A stretch of 64,000 nt of DNA from Subdoligranulum variabile. Its GTDB lineage: Bacteria; Bacillota; Clostridia; Oscillospirales; Ruminococcaceae. Location of the stretch: contig QAKI01000054.1 in assembly GCA_003343905.1 (NCBI GenBank), positions 1-64,000 of the forward strand. The letters run 5' to 3'. Numbering within the stretch: the stretch's first letter is position 1; each line of letters opens with the position of its first letter. Shown piece after piece: positions 56,604-64,000 of this stretch. The position numbers and the translations under genes are program-made. Below the pieces are notes generated by a model, which searched no databases, had not been told where the DNA came from, and saw only the letters and a program-made list of their open reading frames with translations.

Positions 56604-56636
56604 GGCAGTCCCCCGCTCACGCCCGGCCCGTCAGGC

Positions 56637-57812
56637 TCAGGTGTTGATCTCCAGCAGTTTGGCGCGCAGTTCGCCCTCGATGCGGCCCAGTTCCTGCTCG
56701 GCATTGGCGCGCTTGGCCTTGCCGTCGGCACGGATCTTGTTGAGTTCGTCCAGCGTTTCAATAAGCTGCTTGTTGGTCTCTTTCAGCGTTTCGATGTCCA
56801 CGATGCCGCGCTCGGATTCCTTCGCAATGTCGATGGTTCCCTGCTTGAGGGTGGCGGCGTTGCGCCGCAGCAGGTCGTTGGTGGCGTCGGTGACGGCGCG
56901 CTCGGCCTTCATGGCTTCCTGGCTGTGGGCGATGCCCAGGGCCAGCACCATCTGGTTCTTCCACAGCGGGATGGTGTTGACGATGGTGGTCTGGATCTTT
57001 TCGGCCATCGTCGTGTCGTTGGACTGGATCAGGCGGATCTGCGGCCCCATCTGGATCGAGATGTTGCGGGTCAGTTCCAGATCATACAGCTTCTTTTCAA
57101 AGCGGTCGCACATATCGGCCAGATCGCGGGCGGCCTGGGCGTCCTCCGGGAGCTGGGTGCGCAGGGCTTTCTCCTGCGCAGCCTTGAGTTCGCCGCCGCG
57201 CACCTGTTCGAGCTTTTTGCGGCCCGCCAGGATATACATGGTCAGTTCCTTAAAATAGACCAGGTTGAGCTGGTACATCTTGTCCAGCATGGTGATGTCC
57301 TTCATCAGCACCACCTGATGGTCCTCCAACTGGGCGCGGATACGCTCCACGTTTTTGTCCGCGCTCTCGTAGCGGGTCTTGAGCTGGTCGATGTTGTTGC
57401 CCGCCTTCTTGAAGAAGCCGAAGATGCCCTTGGGCTGTTCGGCGTTGGCGTCAAAGCCCTGCAGTTCGGCGATCAGGCCGGTGATGAGTTCGCCGGTCTC
57501 CCCCATGTCCTTGGTCTTGACGCGGGAGAGCGCGGTCTCGGAAAAATCGCTGAGTTTCTTCTGGCTGGCCGCGCCGTACTGCAGCACCATCTGGGAATTG
57601 GTGATGTCGATCTTCTCGGCAAAGTCGTCCACCATCTTCTGTTCTTCGGGGCTCAGGGGCGTATCCTCCACCTTGACGGGCTCGGCTTTCTTGACTTCCT
57701 CCACCACTTTCTCGTCGGCGGCGGGGTCCAGCGTCAGGCTCGGCGCAGCATCCAGCGTCAGGCTGGGCGCGGCGGGCACGTTCAGGTCCAGTTCCTTGTT
57801 CAGGTCGTCCAT
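56637..57812 (-). CDS. TelA-family toxic anion resistance protein
   Basis: The protein is 391 residues of the TelA family, formerly tied to tellurite resistance, now linked to envelope stress and antimicrobial tolerance. MDDLNKELDLNVPAAPSLTL is a low-complexity start. The long coiled-coil body has MVLQYGAASQKKLSDFSETALSRVKTKDMGE, RYESADKNVERIRAQLEDHQ and ERGIVDIETLKETNKQL. Residues 30-60 contain repeated PSLTLD. AAAGGA precedes ATG 57812. It follows the XpaC gene by 31 bases, the classic xpaC-telA pair. Confidence 0.93.
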   Translation of the reverse strand: MDDLNKELDLNVPAAPSLTLDAAPSLTLDPAADEKVVEEVKKAEPVKVEDTPLSPEEQKMVDDFAEKIDITNSQMVLQYGAASQKKLSDFSETALSRVKTKDMGETGELITGLIAELQGFDANAEQPKGIFGFFKKAGNNIDQLKTRYESADKNVERIRAQLEDHQVVLMKDITMLDKMYQLNLVYFKELTMYILAGRKKLEQVRGGELKAAQEKALRTQLPEDAQAARDLADMCDRFEKKLYDLELTRNISIQMGPQIRLIQSNDTTMAEKIQTTIVNTIPLWKNQMVLALGIAHSQEAMKAERAVTDATNDLLRRNAATLKQGTIDIAKESERGIVDIETLKETNKQLIETLDELNKIRADGKAKRANAEQELGRIEGELRAKLLEINT

Positions 57813-57843
57813 AGGGGTCCATCCTTTCTCCATCATGTTCGAT

Positions 57844-58461
57844 TTATTTAGTCAGGTTCTGGCTTTTCAAAATACTGTCCAGCACTTCGATGTCGGTGGA
57901 GACCTCCATCGTTTCGGCGCTGTAAAGGGCTTCCAACTGGTTTTCAAAGGCGGTGGCCGTGGTGACGGAATTGGCCCGCAATTCCTCCACGATGGAATCC
58001 GCCGCGCCGTTTTCTTCCAGTTCGATATACGTCTGCATCAGTTTGACGACTTCCGGCAGGTAATACCGGGCAAAGCGGTCGATCTGGCGCGCCTTTTCGG
58101 GGTCGGCCTCCACCGTTTTGACGATCTTGCGCCCCGCCGCTTCCATCAGGTCCATGGAATCCGAAAGGGTCTTGTCCGGGATCGCGTCGTTCAGGCGGTG
58201 CAGTTCGTCCAGTTCGCGGTCGATGCCCGCCAGCATGGCGTCCACATCCTCGCTGCCGGTGGCGTAGGGCTGCAGCGTGCGCACCACCCGCATGGGGCAC
58301 AGATACCGCGCCACGGCATAGACCACGGCGCTGCACACCGCCACCAGCGCCAGATTGACCAGCGTATAAGGCGGGAACACCAGCGCGCCCAGCGGCCACG
58401 CCAGGGCCGCCAGATACAGCGGCAGAACAGGTCGGACCTGTTTTTCTTTCCATTTGCTCAC
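57844..58461 (-). CDS. XpaC-like membrane protein
   Basis: The protein is 205 residues. Two TMs lie at about 10-50 (LPLYLAALAWPLGALVF, LVNLALVAVCSAVVYAVA). The XpaC domain (about 75-200) has DRELDELHRLNDAIPDKTLSDSMDLMEAAGRK, RFARYYLPEVVKLMQTYIEL and NSVTTATAFENQLEALYSAETMEVSTDIEVLDSIL. The same blocks form the C-terminus of the 52296 protein. The GTG at 58461 has GGAGGATGC upstream; the longer frame has no family match. First gene of the xpaC-telA-lemA-TPM operon. Confidence 0.9.
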   Translation of the reverse strand: MSKWKEKQVRPVLPLYLAALAWPLGALVFPPYTLVNLALVAVCSAVVYAVARYLCPMRVVRTLQPYATGSEDVDAMLAGIDRELDELHRLNDAIPDKTLSDSMDLMEAAGRKIVKTVEADPEKARQIDRFARYYLPEVVKLMQTYIELEENGAADSIVEELRANSVTTATAFENQLEALYSAETMEVSTDIEVLDSILKSQNLTK

Positions 58462-58528
58462 GGCGCATCCTCCCTTTGGAACCGGCTGTGGGTATATTAG
58501 CTTATTATAGACCAAAAAGGGTCGGTTT

Positions 58529-59056
58529 TCAACCGTTGGAATGTAAAAACGGACCCAGCGCCGCACCCCAGGCGGCACGCAGGCGCTCCATCGTCCAGGC
58601 GGCATTGGCCGGGCTGGTGCTGGGCAGCACCGTGGCGGGCAGGCCGGTCCCGCTCTGGGCGTACCGGGCGTACACCCGGCCCGACGCCGCCCCGTTGCAG
58701 AACACTGCGCGCACGCCCAGTTTACGGATCAGCGCGGCCACGTCGTTGGGTTCCACGTTGCGGATGGACGCATCCGACGCGCCGCGGATGTCGCAGGCGC
58801 CGATGGTATCCCACACGGCCAGCCCGTGGCGCAGGATGATGGCTTTCTTGGCTTCCAGGTCGGCCCAGTCCGGCGTGGGTTCGCCGGTCAGCGCCGCCAT
58901 CAGCGGCCAGAAGCGGTTCTGCGGGTGGCCGTAGAAAAAGCCCTGTTCGCGGCTTTTGGGGCTGGGGAAACTGCCCAAAATCAGCGCCGCCGCCCGTTCG
59001 CCGTGCAGCGGCGGCAGGCCCGGCCCCACATGGGTGTAGGCTGTTTTTTCCGCCAT
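58529..59056 (-). CDS. Hypoxanthine (deoxyinosine)-DNA glycosylase, UDG superfamily
   Basis: Excises deaminated adenine from DNA; cytosolic base excision repair. The protein is 175 residues. LILGSFPSPKSREQGFFYGHPQNRFWPLM is the characteristic N-terminal active-site region of the UDG family 6 group. AIILRHGLAVWDTIGACDI and VFCNGAASGRVY follow, then LPSTSPANA in place of the usual HPSP loop. ATG 59056 lies two bases from the HAD stop, so the two genes are coupled. Confidence 0.9.
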   Translation of the reverse strand: MAEKTAYTHVGPGLPPLHGERAAALILGSFPSPKSREQGFFYGHPQNRFWPLMAALTGEPTPDWADLEAKKAIILRHGLAVWDTIGACDIRGASDASIRNVEPNDVAALIRKLGVRAVFCNGAASGRVYARYAQSGTGLPATVLPSTSPANAAWTMERLRAAWGAALGPFLHSNG

Positions 59057-59058
59057 GT

Positions 59059-59865
59059 TCAGAACGCCTCCGGCCAGAGTTCCCGGCACAGGTCCGCCAC
59101 GCCGAAGGGCGCCGCGTCGGGGCCGATGCGGTCCGCCGCCGCGCGGGCGGCGGCGCTTGCGTTGCCCATCGCCACGCCCAGGCCCGCGGCCCCCAGCATG
59201 GCGGCGTCGTTGTCGCCGTCCCCCACCGCCACGCAGGCGGCCGGGTCCAGACCAGCCAGCCGGGCCAGCGCCCGCAGGCCGTAGCCCTTGTCGATGCCCT
59301 TCTTCAAAATATCGCACCCGTCGCTGCCGGGGTAGGAATACAGGAAGTTCAGCCCCAGGTAGCCGTACTTCTGCTGGAACGCCTCGGCCCGGTCCCGCGG
59401 CACGAAGCCGAAGGCGCCGAAGGGCATTTCCACCAGATGGTGGTCCTGGTCCTCCCCGTCCTGGATATTATTGTTCAGATTCTTGGCTTTTTCCCGCCGG
59501 ATAAATTCGTCGTAGCCCAGGTAGGCGTAGTTCGCATCATGGAAAGTGAAGCGCAGCGGCAGTTCGTAGTCCTCAAAAAAATCCACCAGCGCGTACATTT
59601 CCTCCGGCGTAAAGCGGTGCAGTTCCAGATCGCTGCCCTGCCGGTCCAGCAGTTGGGCGCCCCCGGCGCAGAGCCAGTAATCCGGCCGGATGGAGCGCAG
59701 CAGCCCTTTGCCGACGCCGGTGCGCCCGCGCCCCGTGGCGATGGCGATGCGTACCCCCGCGCGCTGGACCGCGTTCACGGCCTCGGCGTTTTCCCGCGGG
59801 ACCCGCGCACAGCCGTCCGGGCGCAGGGTGCCGTCTATATCCAAAAGCAAAAGTTGGTAATCCAT
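59059..59865 (-). CDS. HAD-superfamily phosphatase (Cof-type)
   Basis: Phosphatase of 268 residues, probably on sugar or cofactor phosphates. Motif I is LLDIDGTLRPDG, motif II is AIATGRGR, and motifs III/IV are the Lys in DILKKGIDKGYGLRAL and VAVGDGDNDAAMLGAAGLGVAMGN. The cap is of the large C2 type. ATG 59865 has AGGGAAAA upstream. The gene after it is the glycosylase, 2 bases away. Confidence 0.92.
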   Translation of the reverse strand: MDYQLLLLDIDGTLRPDGCARVPRENAEAVNAVQRAGVRIAIATGRGRTGVGKGLLRSIRPDYWLCAGGAQLLDRQGSDLELHRFTPEEMYALVDFFEDYELPLRFTFHDANYAYLGYDEFIRREKAKNLNNNIQDGEDQDHHLVEMPFGAFGFVPRDRAEAFQQKYGYLGLNFLYSYPGSDGCDILKKGIDKGYGLRALARLAGLDPAACVAVGDGDNDAAMLGAAGLGVAMGNASAAARAAADRIGPDAAPFGVADLCRELWPEAF

Positions 59866-59945
59866 CCCGTTTTCCCTCCTGCGGGTATTATAACAAAGTC
59901 TACAGCCTCCCTGCAAGGCATATTGTAAAGCGGGAGGTGATCGCC

Positions 59946-60653
59946 ATGCAACGCGGTCTGGATCTGGCACAGCCCCGCCGGCGGCGCTGGCGGTGGCTGC
60001 TGGCGCCGCTGGTCCTGCTGGCGCTGTGGCTGGCGCTGCCCCATCTGGCGGCCGCCGCCCCGGCCGGGACCGCCTGGCTGCGGGCGGCGGTGGGGGATCT
60101 GCTGATCCCCCACTATACCGAAGAATTAGCGGACCTGCAGCGGCAGAACGCCGATCTGCACAGCCGTCTGGCCCGCGCCGCCGATGCTGAAGCGGAAAAC
60201 GAAGCCCTGCGCCAACTGGTGGGGGCCGCCCGGCCGGAAGGCAGCTGGCAGCCCGCCCGCGTGACCGAACGCCGCGCCGATGGCGCCACGCTGGCCTGCA
60301 CCGCCGAAGTGGGCGCCCCCGTGCTGGACCCGCAGGGCCGCTATGCCGGGCGGGTGGTGGCCTGCAGCAGCAACGACACCTGCCGGATCGCGTTTGCGGG
60401 CACCGAGGGCGACCCCTGCGCCGGGCTGGCCGGGCCCCATGCGGGGCTGCTGGAGCGCGAAAACGGCTGGGCCCTGACCGGCCTGCCTGCCGACTGCGGC
60501 CTTGCCGCCGGTACGACCGTGACCACGCCGGGCGGCTGCTGGCTGGGCACGCTGGCCGATGCCCCCAGCCCCGACGGCAGCGGCCTGACCGCCCGCGCCC
60601 CGCTGACCGACACGGCGGACCTTGGCAGCGCGGTCTTTTTTGTAAAAAAATGA
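59946..60653 (+). CDS. mreC: MreC-like rod-shape protein, short
   Basis: The protein is 235 residues, shorter than the usual 270-330. TM at about 20-40 (WLLAPLVLLALWLALPHLAAA). A short coiled coil follows (EELADLQRQNADLHSRLARAADAEAENEALRQLV). The MreC beta domain has GAPVLDPQGRYAGRVVACSSNDTC, LLERENGWALTGLPADC and LGTLADAPSPD. GGGAGG lies 8 bases before ATG 59946. It normally links MreB to PBP2; mreB and mreD are not next to it here, but mrdA follows directly. Confidence 0.88.
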   Translation: MQRGLDLAQPRRRRWRWLLAPLVLLALWLALPHLAAAAPAGTAWLRAAVGDLLIPHYTEELADLQRQNADLHSRLARAADAEAENEALRQLVGAARPEGSWQPARVTERRADGATLACTAEVGAPVLDPQGRYAGRVVACSSNDTCRIAFAGTEGDPCAGLAGPHAGLLERENGWALTGLPADCGLAAGTTVTTPGGCWLGTLADAPSPDGSGLTARAPLTDTADLGSAVFFVKK

Positions 60654-60714
60654 ATTGCTATTTCGACACAAATCGCCTATACTAAGAAATATCAGGGAAG
60701 GAGGTGGTCCGGCC

Positions 60715-62505
60715 ATGGCCAGACACAACGGGGACGCCCCGCGCGGGCACCGGCGCATCGCGGCGCTGCTGGTGCTGTGCTGCGTGGTGTTCGTGCTCTT
60801 TTTCGGGCGGCTCGCCTGGATGCAGTTCGTTATGGCGGACCACTATGCCGCCAAGGCGGCGCAGGCCAGTTCGGCCAGCTATACCGTGGAACAGCACGCG
60901 GCCCGCGGTTCCATCACCGACCGCAACGGCACGGTGCTGGCGCGGGACACCACCGTGTACGACCTTTACCTGCGGGTCCCGGCCCCACCGGGCACCCGGA
61001 TGCAGCAGACTGTACAAACTTTGGAAGAACTCACAGGCGGCAAGGATGTGGAAACACAGCTTGCCGCCTTTTGTTCTGCCGTTTCGGCCGGGGAACTGCT
61101 GGTCCAGAAGGATCTGGACGAAGGGACCATCGAGGCCCTCTACCGGGCGGGGCTGGTGCAGAGCGGCGCGGTGCGGCTGGACGCCCGCGGCGAACGCACC
61201 TGGCCCAACGGCACGCTGCTGCCCCACGCGCTGGGCTTTACCGGGCCTGTCACCGCCGAACAGTGGCCCGACGTGCAGGCCCAGGGCCTGCCCATGGACA
61301 GCATCCTGGGCCAGAGCGGGCTGGAAAAAGCCTACGACAGCCTGCTGCGCGGGCAGGACGGCCGCCTGCTGGTCAACGCCGGGCTGGACGGCGCCGTGCG
61401 CCAGACCCACCAACTGACCGACGCGCAGCCGGGCGCAACGCTGGTGCTGGCGCTGGACGCGGGGCTGCAGACCACCCTGCAGCAGGCGCTCAAGACCCAG
61501 ATCGAGACCCTGCAGGCGACGGCTGCCGCCGGGGCCGGGCGGGAAGTCTGTGCCGGGGCCGCCGTGGTGGTGGACGTAAAGACCGGCGGCATCCTGGCCG
61601 CCGCCAACTGGCCCGGCTACGACCTGAACACCTACCGCACGCAGTACAGCGCCCTGGCCGCCGACGCCGCCGCGCCGCTGCTGGACCGGGTCTTTCAGGG
61701 GTTGTACGCGCCGGGTTCGGCCTTCAAGCCCGCCGTGGCGGCCGCCGCCCTGACCGCAGGTTACGATCCCAACGCCACCGTGAACTGTACCGGGCGCTAC
61801 CTGTACTACAGCGGCTACCAGCCGCGCTGCCTGCAGGACCGACATTCCGGCCCGGTGGACCTGCGCACGGCCCTGCAATACAGCTGCAACATCTTTTTCT
61901 ACGACACCGGCCGCCGTCTGGGCGTGGATGTGTTCAGCGCCATGGCGCAGCAGTTGGGGCTGGCCAGCCCCACCGGCGTGGAAGTGCCCGAAGCCGAAGG
62001 TCGCCTGACCTGGTCCAGCGACAGCAACTACCAGTCCGGCCTGACGCTGATGGCCGCCATCGGCCAGGGCAACACCGCCGTGACCCCGGCGCAGTTGGCC
62101 GTCTATGCCGCCACCCTGGCCACCGGCGGCCAGCGCCCCACCCTGCATTTTGCCAGCCACGCCCTGGACCCGGCCACCGGGCAGACCGTGTGGCAGTACA
62201 CGCCCCAGTTTACGGCGGTGCCGGGCGGCGAGAGCGTGTTCGGCCCCATCCGCGACGGCATGGTGCGCATGGCCCAAAGCACCCGCGTGCTGCGGGAATC
62301 GCCGGTGCCCTGCGCCGCCAAGACCGGCAGCCCCCAGCGCGCCGAACAGATGCCCGGCGGCGGCTACTACACCAACTCGGTGCTGATCGGCTACGCGCCC
62401 GCCGACGACCCGCAGATCGCGGTGTCGGTGGTATTGGAATACGGCGGGGGCGGCGCCAACGCCGCGCCCATCCTGCGCGCCGTGCTGGACGCCTGCTTCG
62501 GCTGA
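60715..62505 (+). CDS. mrdA: Penicillin-binding protein 2 (MrdA-type transpeptidase)
   Basis: Class B transpeptidase, 596 residues, anchored by one TM (IAALLVLCCVVFVLFFGRLAW, about 15-35). The N-terminal pedestal has RGSITDRNGTVLARDTTVYDL. The catalytic domain has the nucleophile motif SAFK (Ser335, Lys338), SCN (390-392) and KTGS in PCAAKTGS. GGAGG lies before ATG 60715, 61 bases after mreC. Elongation-phase peptidoglycan cross-linking is the expected role. Confidence 0.95.
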   Translation: MARHNGDAPRGHRRIAALLVLCCVVFVLFFGRLAWMQFVMADHYAAKAAQASSASYTVEQHAARGSITDRNGTVLARDTTVYDLYLRVPAPPGTRMQQTVQTLEELTGGKDVETQLAAFCSAVSAGELLVQKDLDEGTIEALYRAGLVQSGAVRLDARGERTWPNGTLLPHALGFTGPVTAEQWPDVQAQGLPMDSILGQSGLEKAYDSLLRGQDGRLLVNAGLDGAVRQTHQLTDAQPGATLVLALDAGLQTTLQQALKTQIETLQATAAAGAGREVCAGAAVVVDVKTGGILAAANWPGYDLNTYRTQYSALAADAAAPLLDRVFQGLYAPGSAFKPAVAAAALTAGYDPNATVNCTGRYLYYSGYQPRCLQDRHSGPVDLRTALQYSCNIFFYDTGRRLGVDVFSAMAQQLGLASPTGVEVPEAEGRLTWSSDSNYQSGLTLMAAIGQGNTAVTPAQLAVYAATLATGGQRPTLHFASHALDPATGQTVWQYTPQFTAVPGGESVFGPIRDGMVRMAQSTRVLRESPVPCAAKTGSPQRAEQMPGGGYYTNSVLIGYAPADDPQIAVSVVLEYGGGGANAAPILRAVLDACFG

Positions 62506-62605
62506 ACGCGCCGCCGGGATGAATAGACGGTTTTTATACAAAGGTCTAAACAGTACGTTGTTAAATCGTTCAAAAATGGGCCTGCTTTTTCTGCTAAAAA
62601 GTCAG

Positions 62606-62634
62606 TTGCCGCCTGTTGCAAAGTATGCTACAAT
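62606..62634 (+). promoter_or_regulatory. Promoter of the minD-like/mgsA pair
   Basis: TTGCCG, 17 bases, TACAAT about 55 bases before the TTG start. The gap 62506-62691 is A/T-rich and holds only this. Confidence 0.6.
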
Positions 62635-62691
62635 ACAAATGAGATAGTGTCGCGGCATTGTGACTGCCGCAGTTATATAGGAGGCCCGCTT

Positions 62692-63432
62692 TTGAACGCG
62701 CAATGTTGTATGATCTGTTCCGGCAAAGGGGGCACGGGCAAAAGCACGGTCTCCGTCCTGCTGGGTGCCAGCCTTGCGCGGCTGGGCCGCAAGGTGCTTT
62801 TGATCGAACTGGATTCCGGCCTGCGGAGCGTCGATATTATTGCAGGGGTCTATGGCCGCACGGTCTATGACATTGAAGATGTGCTGTGCGGCCGGTGTGA
62901 GGGCGGCAAGGCCGTCGTGCCAAGCCCGCTATACCCCGGGCTTTCGGTCATCAGCGCCCCCTACGAAGGCGGGGCCGTGGAGGCCGCCCCGCTGGGGCGG
63001 CTGCTGACGGCCATGCGCCCGTATTTTGATTTTGTCCTGCTGGACACCGCCGCCGGGATGGGCGCGCCGTTCACCGCGGCGGCCGCTGTGGCGGACACCG
63101 CCCTGCTTGTGCTGACGCCGGACCCGGTGGCGCTGCGCGACGGGCGGATCGTGGCGGACTGGCTGCTGCGCGGCAGCCGGCCCCAGAGCGCGGTGCGGCT
63201 GGTGATGAACCGCATCACGCGGGAAAGTTTCGGCAAACGGGCTTCCGTTTTCGATCTGGATGAATGCATCGACACAGTGGGCGTTCAACTGCTGGCGGTG
63301 ATCCCCGAAAGCCGGGAACTGCAGCGCGCCGGTGCGCTGGGCACTGTACCGCCGCCCCATGACCCGGCGGTGATCGCCGGACAAGCCATGGCCAGACGTC
63401 TGTGCGGGCAGCGCGTCCCGCTTACCTTGTAA
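62692..63432 (+). CDS. MinD-like ParA-family ATPase without membrane-targeting helix
   Basis: The protein is 246 residues. Deviant Walker A ICSGKGGTGKSTVSVLLG, then LLIELDSGLRSVDIIAGV and YFDFVLLDTAAGMGAPF (Walker B). MNRITRESFGKRASVFDLDE and LLAVIPESRELQRA follow MinD. It ends AMARRLCGQRVPLTL, where MinD proteins usually have another 15-20 residues forming the amphipathic membrane helix. MinC and MinE genes are absent. TTG 62692 has GGAGG seven bases upstream. A division-site role or a related ParA role are both possible. Confidence 0.88.
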   Translation: MNAQCCMICSGKGGTGKSTVSVLLGASLARLGRKVLLIELDSGLRSVDIIAGVYGRTVYDIEDVLCGRCEGGKAVVPSPLYPGLSVISAPYEGGAVEAAPLGRLLTAMRPYFDFVLLDTAAGMGAPFTAAAAVADTALLVLTPDPVALRDGRIVADWLLRGSRPQSAVRLVMNRITRESFGKRASVFDLDECIDTVGVQLLAVIPESRELQRAGALGTVPPPHDPAVIAGQAMARRLCGQRVPLTL

Positions 63433-63457
63433 CGCTTGAGAAGGATGGTGTAGCATT

Positions 63458-63868
63458 ATGATAATCGCCCTGGTGGCTCACGACGCCAAGAAGGAGCTGA
63501 TGCTACAGTTTTGCACCGCCTATCGGCACATTTTGTCGCAGCATAAGCTGATCGCAACGGGTACGACGGGACGCCTGGTGGAAGAAAACACCGGCCTTGC
63601 CGTGCAGAAGTTCCTGCCCGGCGGCCATGGCGGCGACCAGCAGATCATGGCCCGCATCGCCTGTGACGAGGTGGACATGCTGCTGTTTTTCCGGGACCCC
63701 ATCACGGCCAAGCCCGGCGAACCCAACGAGATGAACCTGCTGCGCATCTGCGATGTACATAACATTCCGGTCGCCACGAACATTGCCACGGCCGAGGTGC
63801 TGATCCACGGCCTGGAACACGGCGACCTGGACTGGCGTACCATCCTCAACCCGCAGCACGGCGTCTGA
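63458..63868 (+). CDS. mgsA: Methylglyoxal synthase
   Basis: Converts dihydroxyacetone phosphate to methylglyoxal and phosphate. The protein is 136 residues. ALVAHDAKKELM carries the first active-site residues (His, Asp, Lys), TGTTGRLVEENTGL the phosphate loop, and LPGGHGGDQQI and FFRDPITAKPGEPNEMNLLRICDVHNIPVATN the rest of the site. Follows the MinD-like gene by 25 bases, as in other Clostridia. Confidence 0.97.
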   Translation: MIIALVAHDAKKELMLQFCTAYRHILSQHKLIATGTTGRLVEENTGLAVQKFLPGGHGGDQQIMARIACDEVDMLLFFRDPITAKPGEPNEMNLLRICDVHNIPVATNIATAEVLIHGLEHGDLDWRTILNPQHGV

Positions 63869-63902
63869 ACGCCCTGCAAAAATGCTCCAATAAGAACAAC
63901 AG

Positions 63903-63936
63903 GCCCCGGCCTGCGCGGCATGCGCAGGCCGGGGCT
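63903..63936. terminator. Hairpin between mgsA and a convergent gene
   Basis: GCCCCGGCCTGCGC pairs with GCGCAGGCCGGGGC around a short loop. The plus-strand tail TTCGTCGTTG is T-poor. On the minus strand TGTTGTTCTTATT follows, so it may serve both genes. Confidence 0.6.
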
Positions 63937-63969
63937 TCGTCGTTGTATGGTTCTGTGGGGTGGTTTGGG

Positions 63970-64000
63970 TCAGGGCGCGGCCGGGGCGGCAGCGTCGTCC
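63970..64000 (-). CDS. 3' end of a convergent gene, Ala/Pro-rich C-terminus
   Basis: On the minus strand the window end reads ...DDAAAPAAP then TGA (63972-63970). A possible terminator follows on that strand. Too short to identify; it is proposed only because the hairpin and an Ala/Pro-rich end fit a gene terminus. Confidence 0.3.
   Translation of the reverse strand, partial: DDAAAPAAP

Overview
The window reads as chromosomal DNA of a high-GC (roughly 60-68 %), anaerobic, Gram-positive member of the Clostridia, most likely an Oscillospiraceae/Faecalibacterium-Gemmiger-Subdoligranulum-type gut bacterium. The evidence is the hrcA-grpE-dnaK order with a perfect CIRCE operator, pyruvate formate-lyase with its activase, SpoVT, Firmicute-type sigma-A promoters and intrinsic terminators, and a strong GGAGG Shine-Dalgarno usage with many TTG/GTG starts. 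The exact genus is inference.

Layout. 1-2.3 kb: heat-shock operon hrcA-grpE-dnaK (minus). 2.3-4.6 kb: a candidate small RNA, spoVT, a Nudix hydrolase and a PPK2 polyphosphate kinase. 4.6-14.7 kb: nine consecutive glycosyltransferases (four GT4-like, five GT2) read as one plus-strand operon behind PPK2, ending in a strong terminator. 14.8-18.5 kb: a second candidate small RNA with an iron-repressor-like operator, then pflA and pflB (minus) with an inter-cistronic terminator and a long leader. 18.5-23.6 kb: a polytopic membrane protein, lysS (with an unusual C-terminal tRNA-binding domain), greA, trpS. 23.7-29 kb: a low-GC islet with small hypothetical proteins and a ribbon-helix-helix regulator, a GyrI-like protein, and two TetR systems with readable operators (one divergent from a 4-TM protein, one before an MFS exporter). 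29-37.6 kb: a DUF5662 protein, a beta-CASP metallo-beta-lactamase protein, a membrane-anchored GH25 lysozyme fused to a degenerate 5'-nucleotidase-like region, tcdA, and a DUF2975/XRE/DUF4173 operon preceded by three 21-bp iterated repeats. 37.7-40.9 kb: a low-GC island with a two-gene BcgI-like restriction-modification system. 41-45.8 kb: alpha/beta hydrolase, rlmD, iron-sulfur flavoprotein, PAP2 phosphatase, Wzy/WaaL-like membrane protein.

45.8-54.8 kb: one tight minus-strand operon (SGNH hydrolase, XpaC-domain membrane protein, ABC-2 permease and ATPase, three large membrane proteins) for export and modification of a surface polysaccharide. 54.9-58.5 kb: a second tight operon, XpaC-TelA-LemA-TPM, an envelope-stress module whose XpaC domain is paralogous to the one in the export operon. 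58.5-59.9 kb: hypoxanthine-DNA glycosylase and HAD phosphatase. 59.9-63.9 kb: a slimmed-down shape/division cluster mreC-mrdA-minD-like-mgsA. The last 30 bases hold the 3' end of a convergent gene.

Working together: much of the window serves the cell envelope. The GT run plausibly builds the glycan, the Wzm/Wzt-like exporter and polymerase/ligase-like protein move and assemble it, the SGNH and PAP2 proteins may modify or recycle carrier and glycan, and GH25, PBP2 and MreC act on peptidoglycan. The most interesting unassigned signals are two promoter-to-terminator intergenic RNAs with C-rich linkers, a sequence motif shared by one of them and the distal pflB promoter, the 21-bp iterons, the degenerate lysozyme-nucleotidase fusion and the duplicated XpaC modules.
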